A stretch of DNA of 64,000 bases from contig OZ022256.1 of the NCBI GenBank assembly GCA_963978905.1, positions 52,314,001 through 52,378,000 of the forward strand. Reading direction: 5' to 3'. The notes under the pieces were generated by a model. The model made no database searches and was not told the DNA's origin. It saw only the letters and a list, made by a program, of their open reading frames with translations. This document shows positions 48,810 through 60,580 of the stretch, one piece after another. The stretch is from Trichostrongylus colubriformis. Its lineage: Eukaryota; Nematoda; Chromadorea; Rhabditida; Trichostrongylidae. The position numbers were made by a program, and so were the translations under genes. The number at the start of each line of letters is the position of its first letter. The first letter of the stretch is position 1.

Positions 48810-49708
48810 TTAGGTTGATTCATAATAAATCGGACAAATGGTAGTGATGATTTCTAGAGATCATAACTCAGTAACGAATTAACGAAAATGGACGCGCGAG
48901 GTACCGTTGGAATGAGTATGAAAAGCTCTTCAAAGCACCGCAAAATAATCACTTCAAAGTAAATTCATTCCGCCACAATGCCGCACGATTTCAAGCGGTC
49001 CAGAGACCACATCCGCAACGTCATACTATTTATATCGCTATCTGGCCAGGAACCCGCGGATATCGGCAGACGTCTGATAGAAGTTCACAAGGAGCATGCC
49101 CCCGGCAGAAGTACACTGTAGTTGTAGCATTCGAAGTTTGCGTCAGGCTACTATTCCATCGAAGACGAAAACCGCGGTTGGTGGAGCGTACACGGCGTAG
49201 AGTACTGGGAGCTGCTCGATGAAGGTACCACAGTATCCGCCGACGTCTACGTTCGTCAATTACGCGAATTGAAGGCCAATGTCACAAGTTCGCTACGGCG
49301 GCGGTCACATGTCTACTTCCAGCACGACAACGTGTCTACTTCCACAGACCGCACTTTGCAAGATCGACCAAGGCCGAGCTGCTGTCGTACAGTTGGACCG
49401 TACTTCTATACCCACCGTACTCCCCAGACCTGGCCCCTTCAGATTTCCACCTTTTCTCCCACAGCCAACGCCACCTGGACGGCCAAGACTTCAAAACTCG
49501 CGACGAGGTCAAGGCGGCACTCGGCAACTTCTTCGAGCTCCAGCTTCCGGCCTTCTGGAGCAAGGGCATCCATGATCTGCCTATACCGTGGCAGAAGGTC
49601 ATCGATAAAGATGGAGTATATTTCAAGTGAATCCCTGTTGTCGTAAAAAAGTTGTACGACAATGATTAAAATTGGTCAATTTGTCCGATTTATTATGAAT
49701 CAACCTAA
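48810..49708 (+). mobile_element. Mariner element, internally deleted, perfect 30-bp ends
   Basis: Positions 48810-48839 (TTAGGTTGATTCATAATAAA, then TCGGACAAAT) are the exact inverse of 49679-49708. TA target duplications lie at 48808-48809 and 49709-49710. The body of about 900 bp is shorter than the usual 1.3 kb of mariners, and the transposase lacks its middle portion, so the copy is an internal deletion derivative. Perfect ends suggest a relatively recent insertion or selection on the ends through cross-mobilisation. A mariner named bandit is known from hookworm; whether this is the same family needs comparison. Confidence 0.92.
48978..49630 (+). pseudogene. Mariner transposase, truncated and frameshifted
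   Basis: The N-terminus starts at ATG 48978 (MPHDFKRSRDHIRN, then SLSGQEPADIGRRL), resembling the first helix-turn-helix, and ends at TAG after about 47 codons. Further on, VEYWELLDEGTTVSADVYVR and YFQHDN (second catalytic Asp) are readable. After another shift the third Asp appears in YSPDLAPSDFHLF, followed by HLDGQDFKTRDEVKAALGNF and WQKVIDKDGVYFK before TGA at 49628-49630. The arrangement is DD34D-type. The region with the first catalytic Asp is missing, consistent with an internal deletion, so no active enzyme can be made. Confidence 0.9.
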
Positions 49709-49710
49709 TA

Positions 49711-52090
49711 TAATGATCCTCACACTGTGATAGCACCAAAATTAGGTTCATAACAATGAAAATGAGCGTGTATCCTACAACATCTGCATTGTAAATGAAT
49801 CATTCATTCAAATACGCGTGGTAACCAAGACTCAGATCTGATTTTCTGAATCATTCAGAAAGTACGGAAAATCGGGATGGTGCTCCACAGTGAACGCCAG
49901 TGGGTGTGTACTGTTACGTCTGAAAGTCGCGCGGACGCCCGCGGCGAGTAGAAGTTGCTCCATCGCGTGCGATTGCGTACATGCCTTTCAAAGGTTTACA
50001 CGCGCAATTTTGAGAGGCAGCTACCTCTTTGAAGTTACCCTATGGTATCAGATTATGCCGTCCTGAGTGGAACTCCGCACCGACTGCGGCAAGTCGTACT
50101 GATGGCGCCTCAGTGCTACGCCGCCACGCGATTTTTATACGTAACGATACTCACTTCGCCGAGCTTGATACTTTCTGGAACCCTCGCAGCGAAAGGTGGA
50201 GAAGTGGTAACCAGCTTTTCTTATTTTTTGTAACTTAGCGACCTTCAACGATGTTCTCCTATCTAGTGGCCTCACGAAAAGTATCCCATTTTTACGGCTT
50301 GTACACCGCCATTCAGGCAACCTTAAAGTGTGTAAATATTTATCTGTCGTCAAAATGAGAGGTTTTCAAGGGGTGAAGAGCCACGGTCGGCGGTTACAAG
50401 GACATTGCTGCTGTCTATCACCACCATTACATACTGAAATGTTTCTCCACCGAATCTGTGAATCCGGCTTAAATATTCACCTTAAACTCAAATGCATTCA
50501 AGTATCTCTAATCAATGCAATACGATTTCCGTCTCCTAAAAGTACGCCCTTACCCAACCGAGTTACGCTGTCCACTTTTGTTTTTAATCTTGCTCGAATC
50601 TTTTCTCAAAAATCATCGAAATAAAGTGAATCGAAATGAGCACGGCACTCCTACGTGTCGAAGAAAAGAAAACCGCTTTTGTACGACCCCCTCCCTCTTA
50701 GACTACCGAGTAAGACCCCTTTTTTTCGACCTCTACAGTACCTTTGACTGTTGCCGAATTGCACAGTTTCGAGGTGTTCCATTGCTATATATCTTTTCCT
50801 GATGCGAAAATATATTTACTTCACATTTGTCACACGGATTTGCGGTGAAATACTCTTTAATTCTCATCTGCTTCACAAAAATTCAGATTTCAGAGCTTAT
50901 CGCTGATTTCTGGAGGTGCGACCCTCATCCTCCTATCCGGTAAAACACGACCCCCTGCTGAGGAAATCTCAAATCTCGGTGTACCCTGGAACTGAGACAA
51001 TCATCAAACTACGACCCACCAAAAACTTATTTAGTGGTAACTTCCACTCCAATATGTCGTTGTGTAAGGTGATGAGGCTCAATTATTGAGAGCACGGGCA
51101 AAGATTTCACCGTGGCTATGAAAACGTGGCTTCATAGCAGCGTCCACGAAAACGACAACACCGTGATTTTTCTCGAGCTAGGCGCCACCTTGTCCATCCC
51201 ACACCATTTCGAGACCATTTGCCATATTTTAGCGTTAGAGAACATCACTTTCAACGATTAATGGCATAGATCGTTGTGTAATTCCTTTGTGTGCTCGGAT
51301 TCGTGTCTACACTACTCATTTTTCTTCTTCATGACGCCGTAACGTCATCTTTACGATGGCTTTCGGCGTACACGCTATGGGATGATTTATTGGCTTTCAT
51401 ATTAAATATCTACCACGACTGAATGAATGCATCCTTCTGACGGAGCTCATCAGCTCTCCTTCCTTCGCTTTGAGTGAAGGCGTTTTTCAAGCTTGTTATC
51501 TCAGATAGACTATCGAAAAAAGAGTAAAACGGTCTCTGTGCAAACTAACGCACTTTTGATGATTACTTCACTTACATACACGTAATTTTATACTGGCATT
51601 ACTCAGACATACTTATCTGCCACTTTACTATGATGGTTTAGTAGTGTTTAAAATTGATTTTGATTTTTTATTGGTTTTATATAAAAATTATAATGATTAA
51701 ATTAAACCTAGACTCCGTAAAAGACCTAGATCTGTAGAAGTCCAAAGATTGAACAAAGTAATGAAATGAGAATCAAATTCGAACGCTCAAGAAGTATTTG
51801 TGGGTTAAGTGTCGTAAGTTTGATGAGAAAAGAGTAAACAAAGTAAAGTAGTTTACGAGAAGCTTTTAAGGTAATACAGAACACCACATACATGCAAATA
51901 GAATACAGAATTTTGTAAAAATAAAAATAAAGAAATGAAGGATTAGTACTTGTCAGTTAGAAATTGTAAGAATTAAATTAGGAAAAGCAAAGGTCACTCT
52001 CGTTGGATTTTTGTCGAGATATCTTTACAAAGACTGCATTTACGAAGGGATCATAGAGCACATATGCAAATTAAGCTTAATTGCACGATA
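49711..52090. other. No gene recognised
   Basis: Frames at 50029-50353 and 50328-50802 overlap on both strands and show no motifs; left unassigned. Confidence 0.45.
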
Positions 52091-52092
52091 AT

Positions 52093-52261
52093 AACCGACA
52101 ACGAGAGTTTTCAGCAGAACGCCGACGGTAGATCGCCAGTGATTCCGGCATAACTATGTCATTTTCGTGGACTTTTGTGAACACCGACAACGAGAGTTTT
52201 CAGCAGAACGCCGATGGTAGCCCGCCACTGATTCCGGCATGACTATGTCATTTTTGTGGAG
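52093..52261. repeat. Tandem duplication, period 90 bp
   Basis: 52093-52171 and 52183-52261 are almost identical over 79 bp (ACCGACAACGAGAGTTTTCA at both starts; ACTATGTCATTTT.GTGGA at both ends), with CTTTTGTGAAC between. Confidence 0.88.
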
Positions 52262-52464
52262 GTATACCTTTTTGTAAAAATCAACTTGCAACCGTATTCC
52301 CATGATTCAATGGACACTAGTTTGCTAAAATGCAAAGAATTTTCATGTCTCTCCCAAACTGTCAAAGGTCGCACGAGTACAGAAAGTTCTGAATTGATCA
52401 CTGATGATCAGTTCCATAACTCATATTGTGCATGTCAGATGCATTCCCGGTGCCATCGCAGTAC

Positions 52465-52515
52465 GGAAGGGAGGTCAAATGCATGACGCAACCCAAAAGG
52501 GACTGATCAATGTCA
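52465..52515 (+). repeat. SINE-tail-like motif
   Basis: GGGAGGTCAAATGCATGACG, CAACCCAAAAGGGACTGATC, then AATGTC. This parallels the AAAGGGATTGATTAACGCC end of the full SINE at 6.0 kb. Confidence 0.55.
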
Positions 52516-53591
52516 GATGACATATATAATGCTTATAAATATGAATTAATTCACATTAATTCTGAAAACTCGTAAATAAGCAATACTCTTGATATTTGTT
52601 ACGTGCCACTGCCTTCATTTCTGCGACTTCAAAAAGTTGAATCCATTACATTGTAGACTTTCTATAGGGTGCTTCAAAAGTTGACAGATATTCCATTTCA
52701 GAGCGCCTGATAGGGCGTGGCCTACGAACATGATTTTACCATCAAAAATGATTCACATTGCAATGTTGGATTTTACTTTGCACTTCATACTATATTATCC
52801 TTTGAAATTTAACTGACGATCATAATAAGTTACTTCAGTATTTTCGTTCATGACTTACCACTATTACTTACAGTCAGTATTGTTAATAATTGGTAAGTTG
52901 AAATTATTACTGCTTCAGTTTATATTATTTTGGTATTTTTTGTGTACTGAATCTCACTTTGCATTTTCGTCACTAAATTGAAAGTGATGGTATCGACTTC
53001 GTGAATGGAATATAGAGCCTTCCATCGCAGGGGGTGCATGAGAAATCTGTCATTCTTCTCACTGGAAGGGGTCTTTTTATCTTCCGCTTCCCGTCAACAA
53101 TTAGTCAACGAAATTGGCTTCACTAAATGGCATAGAGCCAAATTGCCTTTTGTGCCCCACACCCTCCATAATTTCGTGGCCGTTCAACGGTCTTCATCGT
53201 TCCTCATCGTTCTGCATGCTACTCGGAGTCGTTGGGATGTTTTGAGCTACTCCGAGCGCATCGATAAATGCTCCAATGATAAATGTCTTGACGTCTGGGA
53301 TAGCTCATGGACCAAAACCTCCGATAGATCGCTGCTTTACTTCCTATTCTACTAAACAATCACTGATTCATTTGTTACAACTACTCAAAATATGATTTCT
53401 GTTCTGACGAGCTAGAGCTTATTCGTCAATTATAACGACCTGAGATGCCCAGAATAACAAGAATAGAGTCCCATCAAACCTCAAAGTACCCATTGAAATC
53501 ATATTGTCCGGAAAATTTCTATCCAGAAACTAAGTGTCTGTCAAAGAAACTGGATATGATCCGATTGACAAGGTCGTTTTCCTCGCGAAAC

Positions 53592-53682
53592 ATTCCTAGA
53601 ATATTCTTACCACCGATTTTCTACGATAATTTCGGACATAATAATTCCAGGACATTCTTCTCACCAATTTTCCACGATAAGC
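53592..53682. repeat. Short tandem duplication, period about 52 bp
   Basis: ATTCCTAGAATATTCTTACC..CGATTTTCTACGATAA is followed by a diverged copy ATTCCAGGACATTCTTCTCA..AATTTTCCACGATAA. Confidence 0.6.
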
Positions 53683-53812
53683 GTATGCGTCCTCAATAAC
53701 AAGTTTTCCCTTGATGATCACCTCGCTGGCGCTTTTTTTTCGTCTCCGTGCAATTTCTTCTATTGCTCATCAAACATCTTGTGTTAACTCATGTGGAATG
53801 TGAAATGCGAAG

Positions 53813-53836
53813 CCAACCAACCAACCAACCAACCTC
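53813..53836. repeat. (CCAA)n microsatellite
   Basis: AACCAACCAACCAACCAACC is seen directly. Confidence 0.9.
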
Positions 53837-54264
53837 CCCCCTTCGCCTGACCAGAAGGCGTCGTTAATCCAATCCACGGCGGTCAATGGCTTCCCAATTG
53901 AGAAATCTGCTCGTGCTCGTATAATTGCATGTATGCCTGACGTGTACCCTCTTCAGATGCTCTGACAGATGTCCTGACACACATAGTGCAGCCAATTTGT
54001 GGGATGGGCCTAGTTTTTCCTACCACACTGCTCACTTATCGCTTTCATTATCGACTTTTGGGATGTTTTTGCGCTAGCTTTCGGGAGTTCATATGTCATA
54101 GCTTTCGTTTACGTTTGAAGAGCGCGTTCCATGTATGTTTTCCTACACTCATCCATCAACATTTTCATCCTTTTTCTCAACTATACCAGTCTTTTAATAA
54201 TCAGTGAGTTCATCAATATATAATAGTTAAAAGTTCCACGCAATATTTCCGCTCCCATAGTATC

Positions 54265-54480
54265 ATCGTAATACGACATTATATCAATCACAGCATATTA
54301 CATGATATCATGTAGTATTATATCATAGGATAGAAAAATAGCACATCGTATTACATAACATCATATAATACCATGTACTATACAATCATGTACTTTTTCT
54401 TCATAGAATAGAAGAAAGAATATCATATTATTGAATATCATATAATATCGTGCAATATCCTGTCATATAATACACGACCA
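54265..54480. repeat. AT-rich array of degenerate ATATCAT units
   Basis: Repeated ATATCATATAATA and TACATGATATCATG motifs over about 200 bp. Related sequence lies at 54640-54715 and 55785-55885. Confidence 0.65.
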
Positions 54481-55784
54481 TACCATCGATGTGTTTCGGT
54501 GACATTTTTTTGGTCTGAAAACTAAAGGTTTACCAATGGCAAGTTAAGCAAGAAAAGTATTCACCCGACACTACCAACACAAAGCTGCTGACTAGAGAGC
54601 GATCAAGAAAACAATAAATAAGTTACCATAACCTACAATATGTATCATGCAATATCATATCAAATCAAGACGGATCATAAATTGCCATTTAATATCATAC
54701 CCGATCATGCATAATCGTGGCGTCGATACACTACATAGTGTCTCTTTTTTAGGTGCATAACCAAAGGATTGTGTGGGGAAACAGTCGAGTATTCCCAAAA
54801 AACACGTAATTAGGAGACCGAAACCACACTTAGATCTAGGAGGTGTTGAAGCAATTTTGGCAATGGATGAAATGAGTTTTCAAAAAGAAGTATTCAAGCT
54901 TCTTTGGAGGGTTTTTCTCGACAGCTCTCTAAAAATGCCCCACCAAATCCACTGACCTAGTGTATTCGGCTGATTGCCGTTCACATAATGGTTGCAGATC
55001 TCCCATTTCATCCTGAACAGGTAAAAAGAATCCGTAGTTTTGGCTGTCAATATTCAGCTTATCATTGAAGCTTCTTTATATCTAGAACTGCATCATTTCA
55101 TGCGTGAATTCAAGAATAACTCAACTTTTATAGCTTGCCACCAAAGTACCTATGAGTTCTCAGTCTGCCGTGTTTTTGCATTGTTGTAAAAACAATTTCC
55201 TACGCATGACTAAAGCGGCCAACAAGCTCTGCAGCAGCTTCGCAACACGGCTCAGTTGTCCTTAACGAGCCGAATTAATCTGGAGAGCATGGTGTTTTAT
55301 TGGGGTTCTGAATGCTGTACAGCTGCTGTCGAACAACGTGAATAAATAAATACATAGCGGAGCTGTTATTCACAATTGACTCATAGCTCGATGGGAAACG
55401 ACTATAGCAATTTTGCTGCCTACTCGTCCTCGACTTTCATTATTTATAGCAATGATGGCGATTCCGAGTTGTTTCGTTTCCAATTCTCTAATGCTTTTTA
55501 GATACAGTTCCTTTACAGTAGCACCTGTATCGATTTTATGCTACAAATATTGAAGCTCATAAAAATGATAACTGATGCACAATCATCACTGGTATTTTCT
55601 AAAAATCTCAACTAACAGAAACAAATGAAGCTTTCAAGAAATAATCAATTTAGTGACTATTCCGAATTAATGAAAAAACAGCGCAAACGCCGCAATAATT
55701 ATGCATCAACCGATGGGTCATAATAAAGTGTCAAGTGGTTCGACCCAGAGCCTTCTTATACTAATAAAAAAAGGCTGTGGCACA

Positions 55785-55885
55785 TCGATGATGTGATATT
55801 GTATGATATGACACGATATCACATGGTATTGTATGATATTACATGATATGTATAATATTGCACGATTCAATGATAATATCACAGG
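55785..55885. repeat. AT-rich GATATTGTATGATAT array
   Basis: TGATATTGTATGATATGACA and ATTACATGATATGTATAATA are read here, largely the inverse of the array at 54.3 kb. The two may be ends of one decayed unit of about 1.5 kb or independent microsatellites. Confidence 0.5.
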
Positions 55886-56514
55886 AGCTGTGACAAATAA
55901 ACAATGAATTATTAAATGAATTGGATGGGTTACAAGTTATTTTGTGTGGACAGACATAGGAAACGCACTAGATCCATAGAATTTTCATAAGGGCTCGTGA
56001 TCTCTTACGATTTATGCCACTAACGATTGCTTAGTTTGAGGATCTATTGTATAGTATTCCAAAACACATCTTTAGTAACTATAGCAGAAATCCTTCTTTG
56101 CCAGTCTGTCGCATCCAAGGATCCATGGATCGCGTATGAGCCCAATCAGTAGTGAACTTAACCACGTGCGTGCAAATTTACGTGATTGCCCATACACTTT
56201 ACGTCACCATGTGATATAACCCAGAGTCCATAGAGTGCAACGCATCAGTTCCGCCTTAAATTTCAGTGTATGATTCACTTTATAGTACGGACAGTAATTA
56301 ATGTCGTTTCTCAGAGAGTTCGTAGTATTACCACGAATCTCGCACTACCACAATACAGCAATTTCCAGAAGATGCTAACAGATGCTATCCTTGTATGTAC
56401 ATAGCACTCGAAAATAGGCCTTATTGACTTACTTCAAGTTCTACCTACACTAGCAATAAACTGGCAAAAAAGCTGCTAATAATCGCAAAATTATTAGCAT
56501 TTTTGCATAACCGT

Positions 56515-56775
56515 ATTATAATGTATTATAGAATATATAGTACATCAAATATGGTTATATATAACGAAACATTATTCGGACTTCAATCTATACCCAGATA
56601 AGCAAATATACTCTATATAATCGACACAATACAATCTATAATCTACAAGCATAATATATAATACAATCTCAATCTATAATCTACACATACACACGTATAA
56701 TCTTCCATCTATATAAAAGTAATCTCATCAATCTATATACAAATATTGATCCACTTGTATATAATACTCAGTCAG
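56515..56775. repeat. AT-rich tract with TATAATCTA units
   Basis: Repeated TATATAAT and CAATCTATAATCTACA motifs, typical of a decayed microsatellite. Confidence 0.5.
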
Positions 56776-57097
56776 GTACACCTTTACAGATCTGTCGCGC
56801 GAACTCAAGCATCAAGCCTTTTGTTCACAATAAAAATATGAGGTAGTAATTTAATAATAATTCAACTGAGCATTGCTGTGCCTCGGAGCCTTGTACCATT
56901 CTAATGTGTGAAAACAATAATAGACTTCAAAATTTTAATTTTGAATTCATAGCAGGCATTGTCCGAAAAAATAAATTTTGGTGTCTCGCATTGTTTTTAG
57001 AAATTCAGAATGATCTGGCTATTTCATCAACATCTTCATTATGTATGCTAGTGGAGCATGTTCCTCTTTTCTCCACAGTTCTGAATAAAATTTGCTG

Positions 57098-57521
57098 AAG
57101 GAATCGTTCTAGGAAAAATCAGTTTTTTGTCACCCATATACTTGTGTTATATGTATTTGCCTAAAAAAGTCCGCATGCAATGTTTCACGCGAGATAGTGA
57201 GAATTCGGCAAAGATACAGCTCCCCAAATTTTCGGTCGGGTAGGCGGGCCTCTGAGTGAAAGCCCTGTCCCGTCGTCCGCTGTGGTTTGGAACGGAGAGT
57301 GGGACTGTTTACGTAGCTTTCTGCTCCTACAATGCGTCTCCGACCGCAGCGGACGACGGGGTGGGCACATGCTCAGAGGCCCTGCCCAGCCGAGACTTTG
57401 TGGTGCTGTATCTTAGGCGGATTCATTTTTTCGCGTGAAACTTTGCATGCGGCTCAAAAAGGCGAATACAACTTAAATATATACTTAAAAGAAAAAATAA
57501 TATTTCCGTGGACGATTCTTT
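57098..57521. mobile_element. Foldback MITE family copy 6
   Basis: AAGGAATCGTTCTAGGAAAA at the left and CCGTGGACGATTCTT at the right. Arms contain TCCGCATGCAATGTTTCACG and its inverse CGTGAAACTTTGCATGCGG, with GCGGACGACGGGG near the centre. About 424 bp. Confidence 0.82.
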
Positions 57522-57964
57522 AAGAGGGTGTTTCGCTGATATGGGTGAGATATGGGGGCAAAGATGATTTACGGAGCTCCTTTTTTCGTGCCCCTGTAAA
57601 TTCAGCTAAATGACCCTTAGAGTTGGAGCGAGAACATTTCAGATGGAACTGATCACTCTGCGAAAGTGAAAGTACTTTTAACATTGGTTGTACCTTCTCG
57701 ACCAACTTTCATGCCACCAATACTGAGCAATCAATCATCAGCAGCTATAGTTGAACTAACAAAGCGCGCGTCTGTTCGACGTTCGAGGTTCTCAGGCTTT
57801 GAGTTTAACCGAGTTTTTCCTGCCAGGCTGAACAATAAGAGTGGAAAGTACATTCTGCTGGGGTGCTTATGAAGGTCAAAGGTTCATCGAGATCTGGGTG
57901 TCCTATGTGTCATGAGAATGCACCTGGGTAATTTGATGACTGATTTTCTCGTTGACGCATTCCT

Positions 57965-58160
57965 CTCATCTGATCGGACGCCCGCACGCAATGACCGCCT
58001 GTTGCTTTGTCGTCGTCACCACCACCACCAGCACCACACTGCTGCTGCGTGAGCAGCACATCTCTCGAAGCCTTTTCTCCTCAAAGCTCTCACGAGAACT
58101 CAGCTGTAGCCAAGGTGTCAGTGAGTGGGCGGTCTACGGATCTTTCACCCGTCGGTGTTG
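57965..58160 (+). other. Weak candidate exon, Pro/Ser-rich
   Basis: Two overlapping frames are open here. One reads PPPPAPHCCCVSSTSLEAFS and then AVAKVSVSGRSTDLSPVGVV. The other starts at ATG 57989 and could end at CCAAG|GTGTCAG. Base composition is more gene-like than the surroundings. The CACCACCAC and CTGCTGCTG runs may simply be a microsatellite, and no convincing acceptor is seen. Confidence 0.18.
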
Positions 58161-58702
58161 TGTTCATGCCCGTAGGAATTTTTTCTGTTGCATCTCACGG
58201 AGTGATCGGCATTTACCCACTTCTTTCATTTAATTATTCACTTTATTACTGTTCTGACGCGATTATTGCCTCGCTACTCTGCTTAAATGCCACTTGTAAC
58301 AATGGCACCTTTGGTAGTAATGAATTTGCCATCATTGCCATTCCTCCACATGCACAGGACTGCATGGAAGCTTTACTGTTCTGCACCTTTAGCCCGCTTT
58401 CGTGCAGAAATTCCAGTCCCGTTTTTCGTCGTATATTCAGGAATACCTGTTCATTTTTGTGCGAAGTACTTTGTACGAAAATAGTAAATGTTACAAGTTT
58501 CACCACTACATCCGACATCGTCTTGTGAAGGAATTCTGGATTGACTTCCCATGACTACCCAGATCCTCCATCTTTGAGTGGCATGACTCTCATATTAAGA
58601 TGTTAGGTACATCTTCTGTCGTCCGAAAGTTTTGCATAAGCCAGATATTTGATGTTCTGGCGCGTCTAATGGCACGCAATGTCACAACTACTTGAACTGA
58701 TA

Positions 58703-58735
58703 GTCGAATGCATGGCGCAACCCATCCTGAACCCG
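58703..58735 (+). repeat. SINE-tail-like motif
   Basis: AGTCGAATGCATGGCGCAAC followed by CCATCCTGAACC; only the short tail remains. Confidence 0.5.
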
Positions 58736-59219
58736 ATCACTTCGTTTCTTCACGATATATCTTCTTGCAGGCAATTTCTTCGATAGCTTATAGGAGTGTT
58801 ATAGCGCAAAACAATAGGCTTATTAAAGACTAAATGGGGACATAGGGCTTATTGTCCGCTTATAATGAGAAGAGGAAAGAAAGCTTTTTGAAACCAGTGA
58901 AACAACCGTTGAGGACCATTTCATCGTTACAAACAATTAAATCTGAACGCGTGCTTCCGTAACGGGAACGATGTCCAATGAAAGTTCCATTATCCGCATA
59001 ACTTTCCGAAAGAATAAAAAAGAGAATATCCCGTCAGCTTGCGACTGATAGCGTATTCAATACTCGCTTTCCCTGTGAAAGTTCCCAAATTCGATCTTGA
59101 CTTCGAAGGTGTTTAGCTGAAGTTATGTCTGCATGATGACTGTGGCCATGAACATGGGTTTTCTTGATTTTTTCACCCTATTTATGTATGCATGGCTTTG
59201 CAGTTTTTTAGAGCGACAT

Positions 59220-59418
59220 CCCTGTGTATCAAAACATAGACGCACCCCCAAAAATAGCGTAACTGAGTTTTGTAGAGATTCACGACCAGTTCTTCTGCTA
59301 TCGTGATCAGCATGCTCGAAAACCTAGGTTTACGAGATTTCACCCATATTGGAGAAAAATTGGCCAGGTTCTATCATTTGATTCCCATATGGACTGTATC
59401 AAAAATATAGACGCACCT
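59220..59418 (+). repeat. Left IR/DR of the Tc1-type element
   Basis: The outer direct repeat is near 59227-59247 and the inner one near 59396-59418; both contain TATCAAAA.ATAGACGCACC. The whole segment is the inverse of 60581-60784. Confidence 0.85.
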
Positions 59419-59454
59419 TATCATTTATTACGATAACAAAACAATACAAGCACA

Positions 59455-60478
59455 CTAATAATTAATGGGTCCTCCATGTTTGGAAATAACTTCGAAGACA
59501 CGGTTTGGCATCGATTGTACAAGTCTATACAGGAGCTGTGGGTCCATACGGTGCCAAGCCTGAGCGATCGCCATTGAGTTCTCCGACGCTAGTGAAGGTC
59601 CTTCCCTGGCTGTAAATCTGACGGACCAAGACTCCCTAGATGTTCTCTATCGGGTTTAAGTCAGAAGAGCACGCAGGCCAGTCCATGAGAACGACATTCC
59701 GCTCGCTTAACCACGATTTTGTAGATCGGCTGACATGGGTGGAAGCGCTATCCTGCTGGAAAATAGTGTCATCTTCGCCCCGATCCGCCAACACGGGTAG
59801 CAGATGACGCTCCAGCACATCCTGGTAGTCCGACGAAGACTTGCATGTTGAGACAAAAGCTAACTCAAGCTTCCCTCTTTGTTGCAATCCTCCCCACACC
59901 ATGACACTCCCTCCACCGCAATTGCGTCTGCTGAGGAACTTCGGTTCCTTGCGAAGGTCCCTCGAATAATAAGCATAACCGTCTGGACCGTCGAGATTGA
60001 ACTTTTTTCGTCCGAAAATATCACCTGGAAAGCAAATTTTGATGCAGGAAGCCTCGTAAAAAAGACCCTTACCCTTGACCAATCCGTTGCCATGTTCATC
60101 TTGGCGAACTTCAGGCGGGCTTCTTTGTGAGCCGCAGAGCCGCACGGAGACGACATCGCACGATGTTTTTGTTGCGCTTGATGCTTCTCTACACCGCCAT
60201 TCCAGAGGCGGCAGTCGGTAAACTGGCACGAACGTCAATGACACTCACTAGAGAATTGGACACCATTCGACCGATCTGACGTTCTTCTTAAGGAGTAAGC
60301 TTCTTCGGCCTGCCAGAACTTTTCTTCTTCCCGTAAGACTCCGGTGAGTGTAAATAAAGATCGACGGCCCTTGACGAGGACGAATTTGGCGAGCGATTTC
60401 ACGATTGCTCAGACCCGCTGTGTGCAGGGCGCGGATCTGAGCCTGCTCGACCTCCGACAAAATTGGACAACGTGCCAT
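59455..60478 (-). pseudogene. Tc1-family transposase, decayed
   Basis: Pieces of a DDE transposase appear in order on the minus strand. An N-terminal helix-turn-helix segment (MARCPILSEVEQAQIR, then AGLSNREIARQI) starts at 60478. A middle part in a second frame includes KEARLKFAKMN and the first catalytic Asp in FSDEK. A third stretch has GGGSVMVWGG, the second Asp in FQQDSAS, and DLNPIEN with 34 residues between Asp and Glu (DD34E). An in-frame TAG after PIENI (59638-59636) sits where Trp is usual. Family-like sequence continues (VLVRQIYSQGRTF) to a stop at 59457-59455. Several frameshifts and this nonsense codon make it non-functional. Confidence 0.9.
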
Positions 60479-60580
60479 TTTAGGTTATTATGCAGAACAT
60501 TTACTGCTACTTATTTCTTTTTTTTTTTTTTGAAACAGCAATTTTTCTTTGCTTATGTCCCTCTTTTGTCCTGCCTCGTC

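Noticed and set aside
52093..52261. CRISPR-like direct repeats
   Set aside because: Only two long copies with one short spacer in eukaryotic DNA.
56838..56860. TGAGGTAGTA resembling the start of let-7
   Set aside because: Only the first ten bases match and the flanks do not form a microRNA hairpin.
58007..58528. Plus-strand frame of 173 codons as one gene
   Set aside because: The second half has random-looking composition and no homology features; only the first 150 bases were kept as a weak exon candidate.
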